Part shown: in pieces, positions 26,101 to 33,139 of the stretch
Position numbering within the stretch: position 1 is the stretch's first letter
Layout: each line of letters starts with the position of its first letter
Assembly (NCBI GenBank): GCA_947359465.1
Contig: OX375875.1
Location: 10,819,038 to 10,883,037 of the forward strand
Reading direction: 5' to 3'
Length of the DNA: 64,000 bases
Source of the DNA: Metellina segmentata
Lineage: Eukaryota > Arthropoda > Arachnida > Araneae > Tetragnathidae
The notes under the pieces: generated by a model
Told to the model about the DNA's origin: nothing
What the model saw: only the letters and a program-made list of their open reading frames with translations
The model's database searches: none
Program-made: the position numbers and the translations under genes

Positions 26101-29100
26101 AAATTTTAAAGACAATATACAAGTATTACAATTTAAATATGTTAATGAGATGAATGAAATTTCGATTTCATTTTTAAAAGCTCCTTATATTGAGGTTCGA
26201 AGTGAGATGTACTGATTCTAAGGAACGAGGCTAAATGCTCATCTGTCAGTCTATTTCTGAAATAATTCTTCTTAAGGTTCCATAGTTGAAAACACTTGTC
26301 CACATATATAAGATGAAGCAAACATAGCACTGATTTTCTGGGCGTGAGATATTAAATTTGGGAAACTTACTTTCGATAATGATTGTAAAACTCTAACTTG
26401 GGCATATTTAGAAACAACTGCTTTAGATGATTGTTAGATTGCAACTCAATTAATTCAAGTTGCAAATCTGACCTCACTGCTTCACAATTTACGTTGAAAG
26501 GCATGGTAAAAATATCCAATTCTGTTTGAATGGCACTGAAATCTTGAAATCTGCGTTCGAACTCAAAATGCAGTTTTTTCAAGCCATCTTCATAATTCTT
26601 AAGCTTTTCTTCATTTACTGAGGGTATTAAATTTAACCTCGAGAAATGAGACATGTCGTTCTTAGCTAGCTGCCCAGCAAACATATTAAGTTTTAGTTTA
26701 AAAGCTTTGAGATGGGCCCAGATATCGTCGATAAATTGAGTTTTCCCTTGCATTTTGACATTCAAGTTGCTCATTGGACAAAGAAGATCTGTGAAAATGC
26801 AAAGTCCGAAAGCCATTCTGTATCTTCTGACATTTCGCACTCCGCAGAACACTGTTTCTCATGGAAGAACGACACAATGTCGTCTTTCAGCTGCCAAACT
26901 CGCTCGAAAACACATCCTGCACTAAGCCACCTTACTTTCGTGTAATGCAGTACATCAGAGTATTCAGATTGCACGGACTGAAGAAAATCTCGACATTGCC
27001 TGTGAGTAAGCCCACGAGATCGAATAGCATTTACAAGCTTCACGACTGCATCAACCACGGGTTTCATATTCAATGCAGATTTACACAGAGCATCTTGATG
27101 TATAACACAATGTAGAAAAACAACATTGTTCCCTGGATAGTTTAGATTAAAGAGTCCAAGAAAAAATGGAAACTATTTCCGTCGATTTATGTTTTGTAGA
27201 ACAAAAATAGAGAAAGTAAAAATGTCATCAGTCCTTTGAAAAAATGGAAGAAAAAATAAATATTTTAACAAAGTAGAAAAGGAGATATTTTTTTTTTAAT
27301 TGCCGTCGGACCGGCAAATTAAAATTCTATCCGTGGGCCGGATAAAACCTTCCGGCGGGCCGGAGTTGGCCCGCGGGCCTTAGTTTGCCCATCCCTGCTC
27401 TAGATCGTGGAAGTATTTAACATCATACTATGCATTTTCATACAAATGGAAACTTCAATTTTATTTTATCTCAAGGTTGAGTGTTGAGTTATGCTACTGT
27501 TACAACACATGATATATATAATACTAAACCTTTCAGAACAGAGGCACACCTACGTAGGAGCTATGAGAGATTAAACCCCTCCTATACGTTAAAAAACCAA
27601 AATATTCTTATATCCTACTCCAAGTTGGTCTGTTTTTAAACAATAGCGGTAAAGATGTTTAGACATCGTGTTCCAAAATTCCAAAAAAAAAAAATAATAT
27701 TTCGGTTACTCTTAATCTCATTTACCAAAAGTGTCCCATCATTTATTTACAAGAGTTTCTCTACTATTATAAAAGGAAGTGTTTGTTTGTCTGTTTGTTT
27801 CCCGGCCGCAAAATCCTGACGATCTATGGCACTTACAGCACTGAGATTTGGCACACAGGTAGTCCAAATTTTTTGCAATTTTTGGGTAGCGGCGAATTTT
27901 AAAATTCAATCTAGAACATTTTAAAATGAATTTAATAGTTTTATTCTCTTCCTGGTTCTCTTCAAACGCGTTTCTTCCGCGAAAGAAGTAACACCATAAT
28001 CTTGACTTTTTCTATCCACATGACCTTGAAATCAGCCTTTGGATACATGCCAGGTTTTTTTCAACTCGGGGAACCAACACCTACTATAGAGAAAATTATT
28101 TTTTTCGTTTCCGCTTTGATTTTTACATTTCCTGTCCCATTTCCGCGAATGAGAGCAAGAAATAAAAAACTTATTAACTGGGATTGGTAAGTTTTCGTAA
28201 AATCGGAATCGCTAAAGATAAATTGAAAATTTCAACGGATTTGAAATTTGCGGAAATTTTACTTTAGATTGATACTTAAAAATATGATTTTCTTTAAACA
28301 AATCATTTTTAAATTGAATATATCTTCATCGGATTTTATATTTGCGGAAAATTTTACACCAGATTAATACCTTATATCACGGGCACGGGCAACGCCGAAA
28401 TAGCCACGCAGTGGCTAGTTTCTAATACAAGAGAAATTTGACGTCCATTTGTCTTAAATAAAGCTTTTATCTGTTTCGAAATAGAAACCTTCTTAAACGT
28501 ATTTCAAGTAGAACATTCAAAGAATATCGCATGGAAGGTGTTTTTAAAGTTAAATATAGTTGGGGTGATAATGTTTCTGTGGCGATAAGTATTTTCTGTG
28601 CCTAGTGGGAATGCGATTTTTGTTGGCTTTTTTTCAAATACGACTTGAGCACCCTTCGCCAATAAAAATTCCAAGAAATAAATTCCGAGTTGATGTACTG
28701 TAGAAATCCAATTACCCGCTATCTTTACTCGTTTTCGTGCAGCCAAGTTTCGCATGCGCTTGGCGGTGAGTAGACGACCATCTCACGGGTGTAAGAATCA
28801 TAGCAATCGCGCATGCGTATGGAGTTGGAAATTTTTAACTGCATGTTTGGTTCGGGGAAAAGGTATGCCAAATTTGGCAATTTATCGCGAACAATACGAT
28901 GATTTTTTGAGTTTGCTGCCAGATGTTAAAGTAATAAGAACGGCCAGTTTAGTATAAGTAAGGCTTATTTACGACCAGTAAATAAGTATTCTATACTATA
29001 TTTCTAGAATGTCAACGACAGCGGACAGATGCTTGGTTTGGCGCGGGGTGAAAATATCCTGTCTTCGCCAAACAAACCACTCGTAAAGAAAGGGTTGCAA

Positions 29101-30435
29101 CAGAAGTCCGAACCGGAATAAATTGACGCATGCGCAATTGCTATGATTCTTACACCCGTGAGATGGTCGTGTGAGTAGCTGTAGCTCCATCCAATTTAGT
29201 CAGTCCTGTGTCTAGGCACTCAAACGTCTTATTAGGTGACGGTCCTGCGTCCTCTTTAGGTATCAATGTCGTCTTCTTATTCCGGGACAACAATGCGTTC
29301 TCTCACACTTTGAATGACTTCATAGTCCGTGAGAATTTGGAATCCAGAGTCCGAAGAATCAATCCAGCCACTCACCTACATCCTCTGCACTGAACTCGGA
29401 ACATCCAGGAATTTTCATTATGATGTTTCTTATGTCCTCAACTAACACTTTGACCTCATCGTTTTTATCATTCACCGACAAAAAACTTTTAAATGTGGAT
29501 TTTCCTGATTTTTTTTAAAGTAATCCGGATAGAATATTATATATCTAACCCAGGGCTCGAAATGCCCGGGTGCACAGGTGCACATGAAAATAAAATTGTG
29601 CACCTATCTTTTCTACGCTAGGTGCACGCAGTGCACCAAACATAAAAAAAAGGGCGGGGAACGTGTTTTACGTTATTTTGATGTTTGAACAAAATATTAG
29701 TATCGACCTCTCTCGCTCTAAAGGAACATAATTAAAATTCCCAAATGCACACTATGCGAAAACAAAATCGCTGGACAGTAACGGGTTTATACAGCTGGAA
29801 GGTTTACTTGTGCATTTGCCACCAGAACTTTCCGATGATCGAAACATTTTCCAGATGGCTTTGTTGAAGCGACTGTCGTGACAGCCGTTCGCCGGAGAAT
29901 TTAGATGTTCAAATATTTTTATTTACCATCTACTACTAACCTATCTAAACATACCCAACTAATAATGTAGTTTACATTGCATTAATGCTCGTATATTACG
30001 TTTTTTTAATGTGCTCATAAAATATAATCTGTGCACCTAATTTAAAAACTTAGGTGCACAAGGTGCACCTGTAATAAAAAATCTATTTCGAGGCCTGATC
30101 TAACCCAATGTTTTTTCGGATGACGTGCATCATACTTTTTGAGATTTATTATGATAATGGTGTAACGTCACAGGTTCGTATAAGATTGATTTATCAGATA
30201 TATTCTGGTTATAAAAAATTCAATTCACCGTAAGATCAACTTGCTCATACTTTAATTTATTTGAATGTATTCTCTTACTTTCAGGGTGAAAACAATACGA
30301 AACCTGAGAGTAGTCGATGCTTCAGTGATGCCAACCATCTCTAGTGGAAATACTAATATACCAACAATGATGATAGCAGAAAAAGCTTCAGATATGATTA
30401 AAGAAAGCATCCAATGTCCATTGAATAGACAATGA
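1959..30435 (+). CDS. GMC-family FAD oxidoreductase (glucose dehydrogenase [FAD, quinone]-like), 11 exons
   Basis: Exons: 1953-2103, 8862-9064, 11687-11876, 13183-13314, 13767-13888, 14381-14548, 16102-16252, 17208-17356, 21202-21379, 25054-25276, 30285-30435. All introns are GT/AG, and joining them gives one open frame of about 603 residues from the ATG at 1959, the usual length for insect GMC enzymes. Visible motifs in order: a hydrophobic N-terminal stretch ([13 protein letters not shown]); the FAD dinucleotide-binding [14 protein letters not shown] followed by LLLEAG; the first GMC signature around [13 protein letters not shown]; the second signature [16 protein letters not shown]; and the C-terminal catalytic region with His in [10 protein letters not shown] and Asn in GNTNIPT. 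The family uses FAD to oxidise alcohol groups of sugars, sterols or other substrates. The substrate here cannot be told from sequence. Introns total about 26 kb and are full of transposons, yet no exon is disrupted. Glucose dehydrogenase-like or ecdysone oxidase-like are both possible. Confidence 0.93.
2104..2967 (+). other. Start of GMC intron 1, no recognised content
   Basis: AT-rich intronic sequence; nothing beyond the donor site is recognised. The LINE remnant begins near 2968. Confidence 0.4.
2968..4604 (+). pseudogene. Decayed CR1/L2-like non-LTR retrotransposon reverse transcriptase
   Basis: Reverse-transcriptase segments follow each other over several frames. They are: [12 protein letters not shown]; a block with [75 protein letters not shown]; the catalytic FADD (3834-3845); then the thumb and C-terminal tail ending [20 protein letters not shown]. 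Breaks are visible. A deletion near 3350 joins the fingers directly to NYRPVSL. A TAG at 3727-3729 interrupts the ORF just before the GVPQGS motif. Frameshifts occur near 4040 and 4345. The element is a 5'-truncated, dead copy lying in the sense direction in GMC intron 1. The C-terminal tail style suggests the CR1/L2 group, inferred by recall. Confidence 0.88.
4885..5170 (-). mobile_element. tRNA-derived SINE, copy 1
   Basis: Read on the minus strand it starts GGCCGACCAAAC and carries a box-A-like TAGTGGTTAAGG and a box-B-like GGTTCGAATTCG, the internal RNA polymerase III promoter of a tRNA head. A shared body with TGGAAGTTTGGAGAGTGGGG follows. It is the same family as copies at 38640-38952, 39656-39973 and 50998-51294, but more diverged. 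Confidence 0.85.
6286..6937 (-). mobile_element. Non-autonomous Helitron (-) nested inside another Helitron
   Basis: On the minus strand it begins TCTATATATATAATTCTC and ends with a GGGGGCAGGCCCCC hairpin followed by TAG, giving a CTAG terminus. The plus-strand flanks are A (6285) and T (6938), the A/T target of Helitrons. Several more short palindromes (GGATTGCTTCGCAATCC, GGTTCGCTGCGCGAACC) stack next to the 3' end. A partner in opposite orientation lies at 39107-39641. No ORF of note. Confidence 0.82.
7306..8111. mobile_element. hAT-like MITE, 806 bp
   Basis: Terminal inverted repeats of roughly 70 bp start GGTACAGCTACACTCTACGT at both ends. A perfect 8-bp target duplication AAAAGTGA flanks it (7298-7305 and 8112-8119), which supports a hAT-type transposase. 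The interior has no transposase. A shorter relative sits at 25426-25749. Confidence 0.9.
8862..9064 (+). CDS. GMC oxidoreductase exon 2 (FAD-binding motif)
   Basis: It follows TTCTTTCAG and ends at GATAGG before GTAAGA. It encodes [14 protein letters not shown] and [10 protein letters not shown], the Rossmann-type ADP-binding core of the FAD site. Phase 1 in, phase 0 out. Confidence 0.93.
9065..11686 (+). other. GMC intron 2
   Basis: 2.6 kb with no recognised transposon ends. A sequence at about 9520-9680 (+) is clearly similar to 25890-26015 in intron 10 (shared AGATCAAGATCT and a block around CCGCCAGGAGG / CCACCAGGAGG), so both are copies of an unidentified dispersed repeat. The frame over the first copy encodes a Ser/Arg/Thr-rich stretch of no recognised family. 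Confidence 0.5.
11687..11876 (+). CDS. GMC oxidoreductase exon 3 (first GMC signature)
   Basis: It follows TTTTCAG and ends before GTAAGC. It encodes [14 protein letters not shown] and [20 protein letters not shown], the conserved block after the FAD-binding N-terminus. Confidence 0.93.
11877..13182 (+). other. GMC intron 3 with a fold-back hairpin
   Basis: 1.3 kb. The only structure seen is an inverted repeat at 12200-12245: two 19-bp arms (AACCTCTTAGCTTCGGCAA and its near reverse complement, 17 of 19 matching) around an 8-base loop. Otherwise AT-rich with nothing recognised. Confidence 0.5.
13183..13314 (+). CDS. GMC oxidoreductase exon 4
   Basis: Acceptor TTTCAG ends at 13182 and donor GTAACT starts at 13315. 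It encodes [16 protein letters not shown], a conserved GMC block. The exon 3 carry base completes the first Gly codon. Confidence 0.92.
13315..13766 (+). other. GMC intron 4
   Basis: Short AT-rich intron; no feature recognised. Confidence 0.5.
13767..13888 (+). CDS. GMC oxidoreductase exon 5
   Basis: Acceptor CACAG ends at 13766 and donor GTTAGT starts at 13889. It encodes [20 protein letters not shown], matching the family's R-x-S-[TA]-A-x-A region. Confidence 0.9.
13889..14380 (+). other. GMC intron 5
   Basis: Short intron; nothing recognised beyond splice sites. Confidence 0.5.
14381..14548 (+). CDS. GMC oxidoreductase exon 6 (second GMC signature)
   Basis: Acceptor TTGCAG ends at 14380 and donor GTATGC starts at 14549. 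It encodes the second GMC signature, [16 protein letters not shown]. Confidence 0.94.
14806..15063. mobile_element. Mariner-like MITE, 258 bp
   Basis: The ends TCGCACCCCGGC and its reverse complement form inverted repeats continuing into an A-rich stretch and TGACACAA. TA lies just outside each end (14804-14805 and 15064-15065), the Tc1/mariner target duplication. It has no ORF and lies in GMC intron 6. Confidence 0.82.
15211..15515 (-). mobile_element. tRNA-derived SINE, variant head
   Basis: It shares the SINE body (the GAATTAACGTCC edge, GCAACACAGCGAGCAATTG, the CACGGTCAGAT region and GACAGATTTAACGTGCAC) but has a different, more diverged tRNA-like head near 15430-15515. It resembles the copy at 37931-38230. 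It lies antisense in GMC intron 6. The remaining intron to 16101 shows nothing else. Confidence 0.72.
16102..16252 (+). CDS. GMC oxidoreductase exon 7
   Basis: Acceptor ATTTTCAG ends at 16101 and donor GTGAAT starts at 16253. It encodes [16 protein letters not shown], the conserved DLPVGxNLxx block that follows the second signature. Confidence 0.93.
16253..17207 (+). other. GMC intron 7
   Basis: 0.95 kb. The open frames at 16321-16575 and 16572-16862 show no recognised domain. No transposon ends were identified. Confidence 0.4.
17208..17356 (+). CDS. GMC oxidoreductase exon 8
   Basis: Acceptor TTCTCAG ends at 17207 and donor GTAAAC starts at 17357. It encodes [15 protein letters not shown] and a substrate-domain stretch with DYPDYQLYF. 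Confidence 0.92.
17357..17932 (+). other. Start of GMC intron 8
   Basis: AT-rich. A block at about 17697-17876 starts TGTAGTG and ends CTACA and could be an LTR remnant, but no matching target duplication or second copy is present, so it is not called. Confidence 0.3.
17933..18895 (-). mobile_element. Non-autonomous Helitron (-), family H2 copy 1, 963 bp
   Basis: Read on the minus strand it begins TCTCACTATATTAAAAA and ends in CTAG after a GGGAC/CCC-rich hairpin. The plus-strand flanks are A (17932) and T (18896). A second internal palindrome set (GGGCTTCGCCCCCTGCTCGC, GGTTTGCTTCGCAAACC) lies near the 3' end. It shares a long, easily aligned interior with the copy at 22396-23948. No coding sequence. 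Confidence 0.82.
19083..19195. repeat. CATCGATG-rich repeat
   Basis: Multiple spaced CATCGA/TCGATG palindromic motifs end in a GATGTCGCATC-like sequence (here CATGTCGCATCCCTAG). A similar block occurs at 40077-40262 with GATGTCGCATCACTA. Probably ends of a TIR element, but full boundaries are not visible. Confidence 0.45.
19230..19345. mobile_element. Fragment of the Harbinger-like MITE family seen at 33140-33788
   Basis: It contains CATAGTTGGG, GTGCCGC and GTTGAAAAACCGGATG in the same order as the right end of the 33140-33788 element and stops where that TIR ends. Only this end is present. Confidence 0.6.
19346..21201 (+). other. Rest of GMC intron 8
   Basis: A 14-base G run sits at about 19507. 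An open frame at 20158-20439 shows no recognised domain. No transposon termini were found. Confidence 0.35.
21202..21379 (+). CDS. GMC oxidoreductase exon 9
   Basis: Acceptor TTTCAG ends at 21201 and donor GTAAGA starts at 21380. It encodes [16 protein letters not shown] and [14 protein letters not shown], the substrate-domain core of the family. Confidence 0.94.
21380..22395 (+). other. Start of GMC intron 9 with a degenerate tandem repeat
   Basis: At about 22039-22240 a unit of roughly 65 bp recurs in decayed form: AAGAATTTAGACTAC and AAGAATTTAGATTAT introduce similar downstream sequence. The translated frame reads like a repeated peptide ([16 protein letters not shown], then [16 protein letters not shown]) with a stop between units. 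This may be a relic of a repetitive protein or chance. Otherwise AT-rich. Confidence 0.4.
22396..23948 (-). mobile_element. Non-autonomous Helitron (-), family H2 copy 2, 1553 bp
   Basis: The minus-strand 5' end is TCTCTCTATATTAAAAAA. The 3' end is a CAGGGGGCGGAGCCCCC hairpin followed by TAG. The plus-strand flanks are A (22395) and T (23949). Palindromes GGGATTGCTGCGCAATCCC and GGTTTGCTTCGCAAACC lie near the 3' end. The interior has three tandem units of about 187 bp (near 23024, 23210 and 23395) where copy 1 has one. A (CGG)n run is at about 23901-23923. No ORF of note. Confidence 0.88.
24238..24410 (+). mobile_element. Diverged tRNA-SINE with a shared tail
   Basis: The tRNA-like head (box-A-like GGTTGAAAGAGTAGAGG, box-B-like GGGTCGCGAGTGC) differs from the other SINEs here. 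The 3' part GTCGCCAATAGCCCATTG followed by TATTGCTCC matches the SINE tail at 51250-51285. Confidence 0.55.
24482..24995 (-). pseudogene. Tc1-type transposase, C-terminal fragment
   Basis: On the minus strand, about 170 residues align to the second half of a Tc1 DDE transposase. QDDKAPCH carries the second catalytic Asp, [20 protein letters not shown] carries the third acidic residue, and the protein ends about 24482. The HTH DNA-binding part and the first catalytic Asp are absent, and no TIRs were found. The remaining frame upstream runs antisense through GMC exon 10 by chance. The copy is dead and lies in intron 9, about 60 bp from the exon 10 acceptor. Confidence 0.87.
25054..25276 (+). 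CDS. GMC oxidoreductase exon 10 (catalytic His region)
   Basis: Acceptor CTTACAG ends at 25053 and donor GTGGGT starts at 25277. It encodes [15 protein letters not shown] with the catalytic His, then VLDPQLR. A Tc1 transposase fragment ends only about 60 bp upstream in intron 9. The long minus-strand frame over this exon is a chance extension of that transposase. Confidence 0.93.
25426..25749. mobile_element. Short hAT-like MITE related to 7306-8111
   Basis: Inverted ends GGTACAGCTTCAGTCTACGT and the reverse complement at 25749. The subterminal sequence (GGCAACGGC, TTGGTGCACTT, TAGTAGCGAGTTA) matches the 806-bp MITE. No 8-bp target duplication could be seen, so the flanks have decayed. Confidence 0.78.
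26024..27397 (-). mobile_element. hAT transposon remnant with intact ends, 1374 bp
   Basis: Both ends read CAGGGATGGGCAAACT (perfect 16-bp inverted repeats), and an 8-bp target duplication CTCTAGAT flanks it (26016-26023, 27398-27405). The subterminal regions are rich in GGGCCGG/GCCCGC. The interior, on the minus strand, keeps the C-terminal half of a hAT transposase of the group related to GTF2IRD2/EPM2AIP1-like proteins: [30 protein letters not shown] and a dimerisation-region remnant [18 protein letters not shown] frameshift lies near 26810, and both the N-terminal half and a middle segment are missing. Dead, and probably cross-mobilised. Confidence 0.93.
26142..27115 (-). pseudogene. Broken hAT transposase inside 26024-27397
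   Basis: Coding remnants run from about 27073 down to 26142 in at least three frames. Visible: [19 protein letters not shown], the [11 protein letters not shown] motif, an alpha-helical domain, and the C-terminal [14 protein letters not shown] of the hAT dimerisation domain. The zinc-finger and N-terminal catalytic blocks are not present. Confidence 0.85.
27758..28418 (+). mobile_element. Non-autonomous Helitron (+), 661 bp
   Basis: Begins TCTCTACTATTATAAAAGG, the classic Helitron 5' pattern, followed by a GTTTGTTTGTCTGTTTG stretch. Ends with the hairpin AGCCACGCAGTGGCT and then AG (CTAG terminus), followed by T. The base before the 5' TC is T rather than the usual A, so the left boundary may be off or mutated. 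No ORF. A related minus-strand copy starts at 63490. Confidence 0.8.
28500..29480 (-). pseudogene. pogo/Tigger-like transposase C-terminus, split by a MITE
   Basis: Minus-strand frames right of the MITE give [33 protein letters not shown] and [19 protein letters not shown]. Left of the [16 protein letters not shown] follows. This order matches the acidic C-terminal tail of Tigger/jerky-type DDE transposases (DVxEWLxxD...GFQxLTDDEI...FExLDTA). The catalytic domain is absent. The MITE at 28774-29170 is inserted in the tail coding sequence. Family assignment is from motif recall. Confidence 0.6.
28774..29170. mobile_element. hAT-like MITE, 397 bp
   Basis: Inverted repeats of about 45 bp begin ACGACCATCTCACGGGTGTA at both ends, with a perfect 8-bp duplication GTGAGTAG (28766-28773 and 29171-29178). 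No transposase. Inserted into the Tigger-like relic. Confidence 0.92.
29551..30097. mobile_element. hAT-like MITE with GTGCACCT subterminal repeats, 547 bp
   Basis: The ends CAGGGCTCGAAAT and CAGGCCTCGAAAT (reverse) are imperfect inverted repeats. The 8-bp duplication ATCTAACC flanks it (29543-29550 and 30098-30105). Near both ends GGTGCAC/GTGCACC is repeated several times in both orientations, a typical arrangement for transposase binding sites. It lies 188 bp upstream of GMC exon 11. Confidence 0.92.
30285..30435 (+). CDS. GMC oxidoreductase exon 11 (C-terminus and stop)
   Basis: Acceptor CTTTCAG ends at 30284. It encodes [18 protein letters not shown] and [11 protein letters not shown], the family's C-terminal block, and stops at TGA 30433-30435. 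Confidence 0.95.
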
Positions 30436-31460
30436 TGTTAACCCGCTATCAATACTGCCGTCTATACTTTTATGGTGCATTCTCTCTCAAACTTAGTAAA
30501 TCTTTGTTTGGAGAACTCATTTTTATAAATAGAAATCAAAACAATTTGACGACACGATGTGCCTTAATAAATGTACCGATATTTTACTCCTTAACATGCC
30601 TTTATTGGTAATATTCAGATATCCTCGATGAATTTATCTTCATGAGGATGGTTCAGTCTTTGGAAAAAACTTCCATAAAAGAACTTTCGTACCTAACTCA
30701 TGAATATGTACTTTACTTTATAGATGGATAATTTCACCGATTAGTTGAAATACAATGCAACTAAAAACATAAATTCTTGATTTCCTTAGATTGGAAGATC
30801 ATTGAAAGTTATATACATATTTTTAAGTGAATATCGCCCTTTTGTTAAAGTGCTAGCAGAATTACCTGACCTTACTTGGATTGAATTTGTAGACCATTTA
30901 AGTGAGAATAAAATCATTTTGTGACAACTTTTAACATTTTTATCATTTCAACAACACTTTTGGCACAAATCATACACACGCATTTCTATCCTCGTAATAC
31001 ATTTTTCACACATTGCTACCCGGCTGTATGACAAAATTATACAATGACGAAAGTTAACACTAATGTAACTACTACAAAAGACGATTTTGAGGAGTTGTTT
31101 ACTGAGGGTTTAGGAATGCCCTTTCTTAAGTTCTTTTCCTATAAAATTGGTCAGCTCAATCTATAAAAATGACGAATCTACAGCGAATATTCTCGCACTC
31201 ATAGTTTACCTATCAATATTTCTGTAGCTTGTAGCATTTTCACACCAGGCATGCGACATTTTCAAATTTCGCCATCTTTAAGGAAAGGATAACAAATTAA
31301 TTTGATAAGATATTCTTCATTCAGGTTTTTAAAGCTAAAACGTTTTCCTTGAAATTCCATTTTGTGGTATGTGTGTAGTAAAAGAACTGGATAAAAATTA
31401 AATGGCTTTTTTTAACATTAACATTATTTCAATACCGGAAAATTCGACTTCAAATGCGTT
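30436..31460 (+). other. GMC 3'UTR and intergenic sequence
   Basis: AT-rich. Contains the poly(A) signals noted and no further gene or repeat recognised. Confidence 0.5.
30566..30571 (+). promoter_or_regulatory. Likely poly(A) signal of the GMC gene
   Basis: AATAAA 131 bp after the stop codon. A second AATAAA is at 30907-30912. Which is used cannot be decided from sequence. Confidence 0.5.
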
Positions 31461-31469
31461 ATTTTAATT

Positions 31470-32690
31470 CACATGTAGCTTTAAATTGAATACTTGGTGG
31501 CTGTTGGGCTGTTGTTGTTGTTGCACATCCCCCTGGTGTAGGAAAGCCGAGGTCCAGAGGTCTGGCCGAGGTCCAGAAGGCCCCGTCGTGCCAGATCCCC
31601 ATATACCTGCAAAAAGTCCTGATCAACCAACAGCTGCTTATACGAAGCGCCAAGACAGAGAAGAAGGTGATCAGGACTGGCAGGTAGGGAACAGGAACAA
31701 GGAGGGAAAATTCTCTCCCCGTTCTGAAATTTGATACTTTTAAGATGGCCACTTCGAAATCTGGCCATGGCCGATTGAAAAGGCCGAGGGCCACAGCATG
31801 TGATTGAGAGTCCAGGGTGATTGCCAGCATATCAATGGTGGGATGGCGTACGGCGCCACAAGGAAAGCAGACGTTGTTTTCCCAGGGAGTGGACCTCAGT
31901 GGGAGTGAGGCGATTCAAACAGTCCATAGGGAGATCACAGCCATTCTTGGCGAGTACATCGGCTGTCTCGTTGCCATACACCCCGATATGCGATGGAATC
32001 CATTGGAGGCTTATTGGTGTTTTCAGGCCAATCTCGCAGAGAAGCTTCAGAATATCCTGGTCTGGGATGTCAAAAATTTGTGGCCAATTTTTTAAATACT
32101 GTATAGCACTCCTACTATCAGTCAAAATCCAAATACAATTTTTATCAGTGGACTGTGCATAATTAAGGGCTGCACCAATTGCTATGATCTCCGATCTAAA
32201 GACTGAACAATGGTCAGGGTTTCGGATGCTGCATTTGACCTTGTCCTCAGCGCTGTTGATGAAAACACCACTCCCGGTTCTACCGTCTTCAAGTTTGCTA
32301 CCGTCCGTATAGACGACCAATGCATCAGAAGGGATGCTATTGACAACCTCCAGGGCCAACTGTTTCAAAAGGTCTGGGTGATCCGTCTGTTTATTGGCAT
32401 GAGTCTTCAGTTCATCATTAAAACTGACATTCTCAAGGGACACCGTCGGAGGCAAGCAGTTAAAAGTGGTCGAAGGAATAACCTCAAAATCAATAAAACC
32501 CTCCTTCCTCACAAATTCCATCGGGGTGTCTCTCTTTAAACGCTGATTACTCCTCCACTTCAAAGTGAATTCAGCAGTCCTGTTAAAATCACCAAGACTT
32601 GACAATTTATTAAAATATTTAAAAGAACCAATCCTATATCTCGTAGTCAGAGGTAAAATGTCAGCTTCGTATAGGACCACTTCACTAGGG
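31470..32690 (-). pseudogene. Non-LTR retrotransposon 3' part: RNase H domain and C-terminal tail
   Basis: On the minus strand an RNase H fold keeps all catalytic positions: VVYTDGSKLEDGRTGSG (D), CSVFRSEIIAIG (E), IWILTDSRSAIQYL (D) and WIPSHIGVYGNETADVLAKN (D). A C-terminal segment follows in another frame after a shift near 31800 (LLLCLGASYKQLLVDQDFLQ), which is the usual tail after the RNase H of R1/jockey-type arthropod LINEs. The reverse transcriptase is missing beyond 32690. A 5'-truncated, inactive copy. Confidence 0.88.
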
Positions 32691-33136
32691 CAGCTGTTAC
32701 GATAGATGAAAAGGCATTACAATTTGTTAAACAAAAATAATAAATATTTTCGAAATAATAATTCTTTATTTACTTTTAAATACAATTATTAAATTTAAGA
32801 AAATAATTATTAAATCTTAAACTATTTTTTAAAACAATAATTTATTCAGGAAACAACGAGATAAAAGTAAAGTTGTCGGAGAGAAATGTTGTTCTGATGA
32901 TTCTTTTTTTTTTTTTTCCCAAAATATCGTGTGTCCCAAATATTTGAAATTGTTTATATTTCACAAAGAGACAAATAAAACTAAAAATAAAAAAATATTC
33001 GAAATAAAATTCCTTAAAAAAAATTAGTTTTTTAATATGTTTCTCTTACAGAACTGGTAAAGCAATCCAATAAATTGCAATGCTAAGTAAAATTCCAGCT
33101 TCTTCAAAACTACCAAATTATGGTTGATTTAAGTAA
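32691..33136. other. AT-rich spacer
   Basis: Runs of A and T including a long T run near 32905. Nothing else recognised. Confidence 0.4.
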
Positions 33137-33139
33137 ACT

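Noticed and set aside
32210..32539. Plus-strand frame opposite the RNase H ORF
   Set aside because: Shadow of the minus-strand retrotransposon protein, which has the catalytic motifs.
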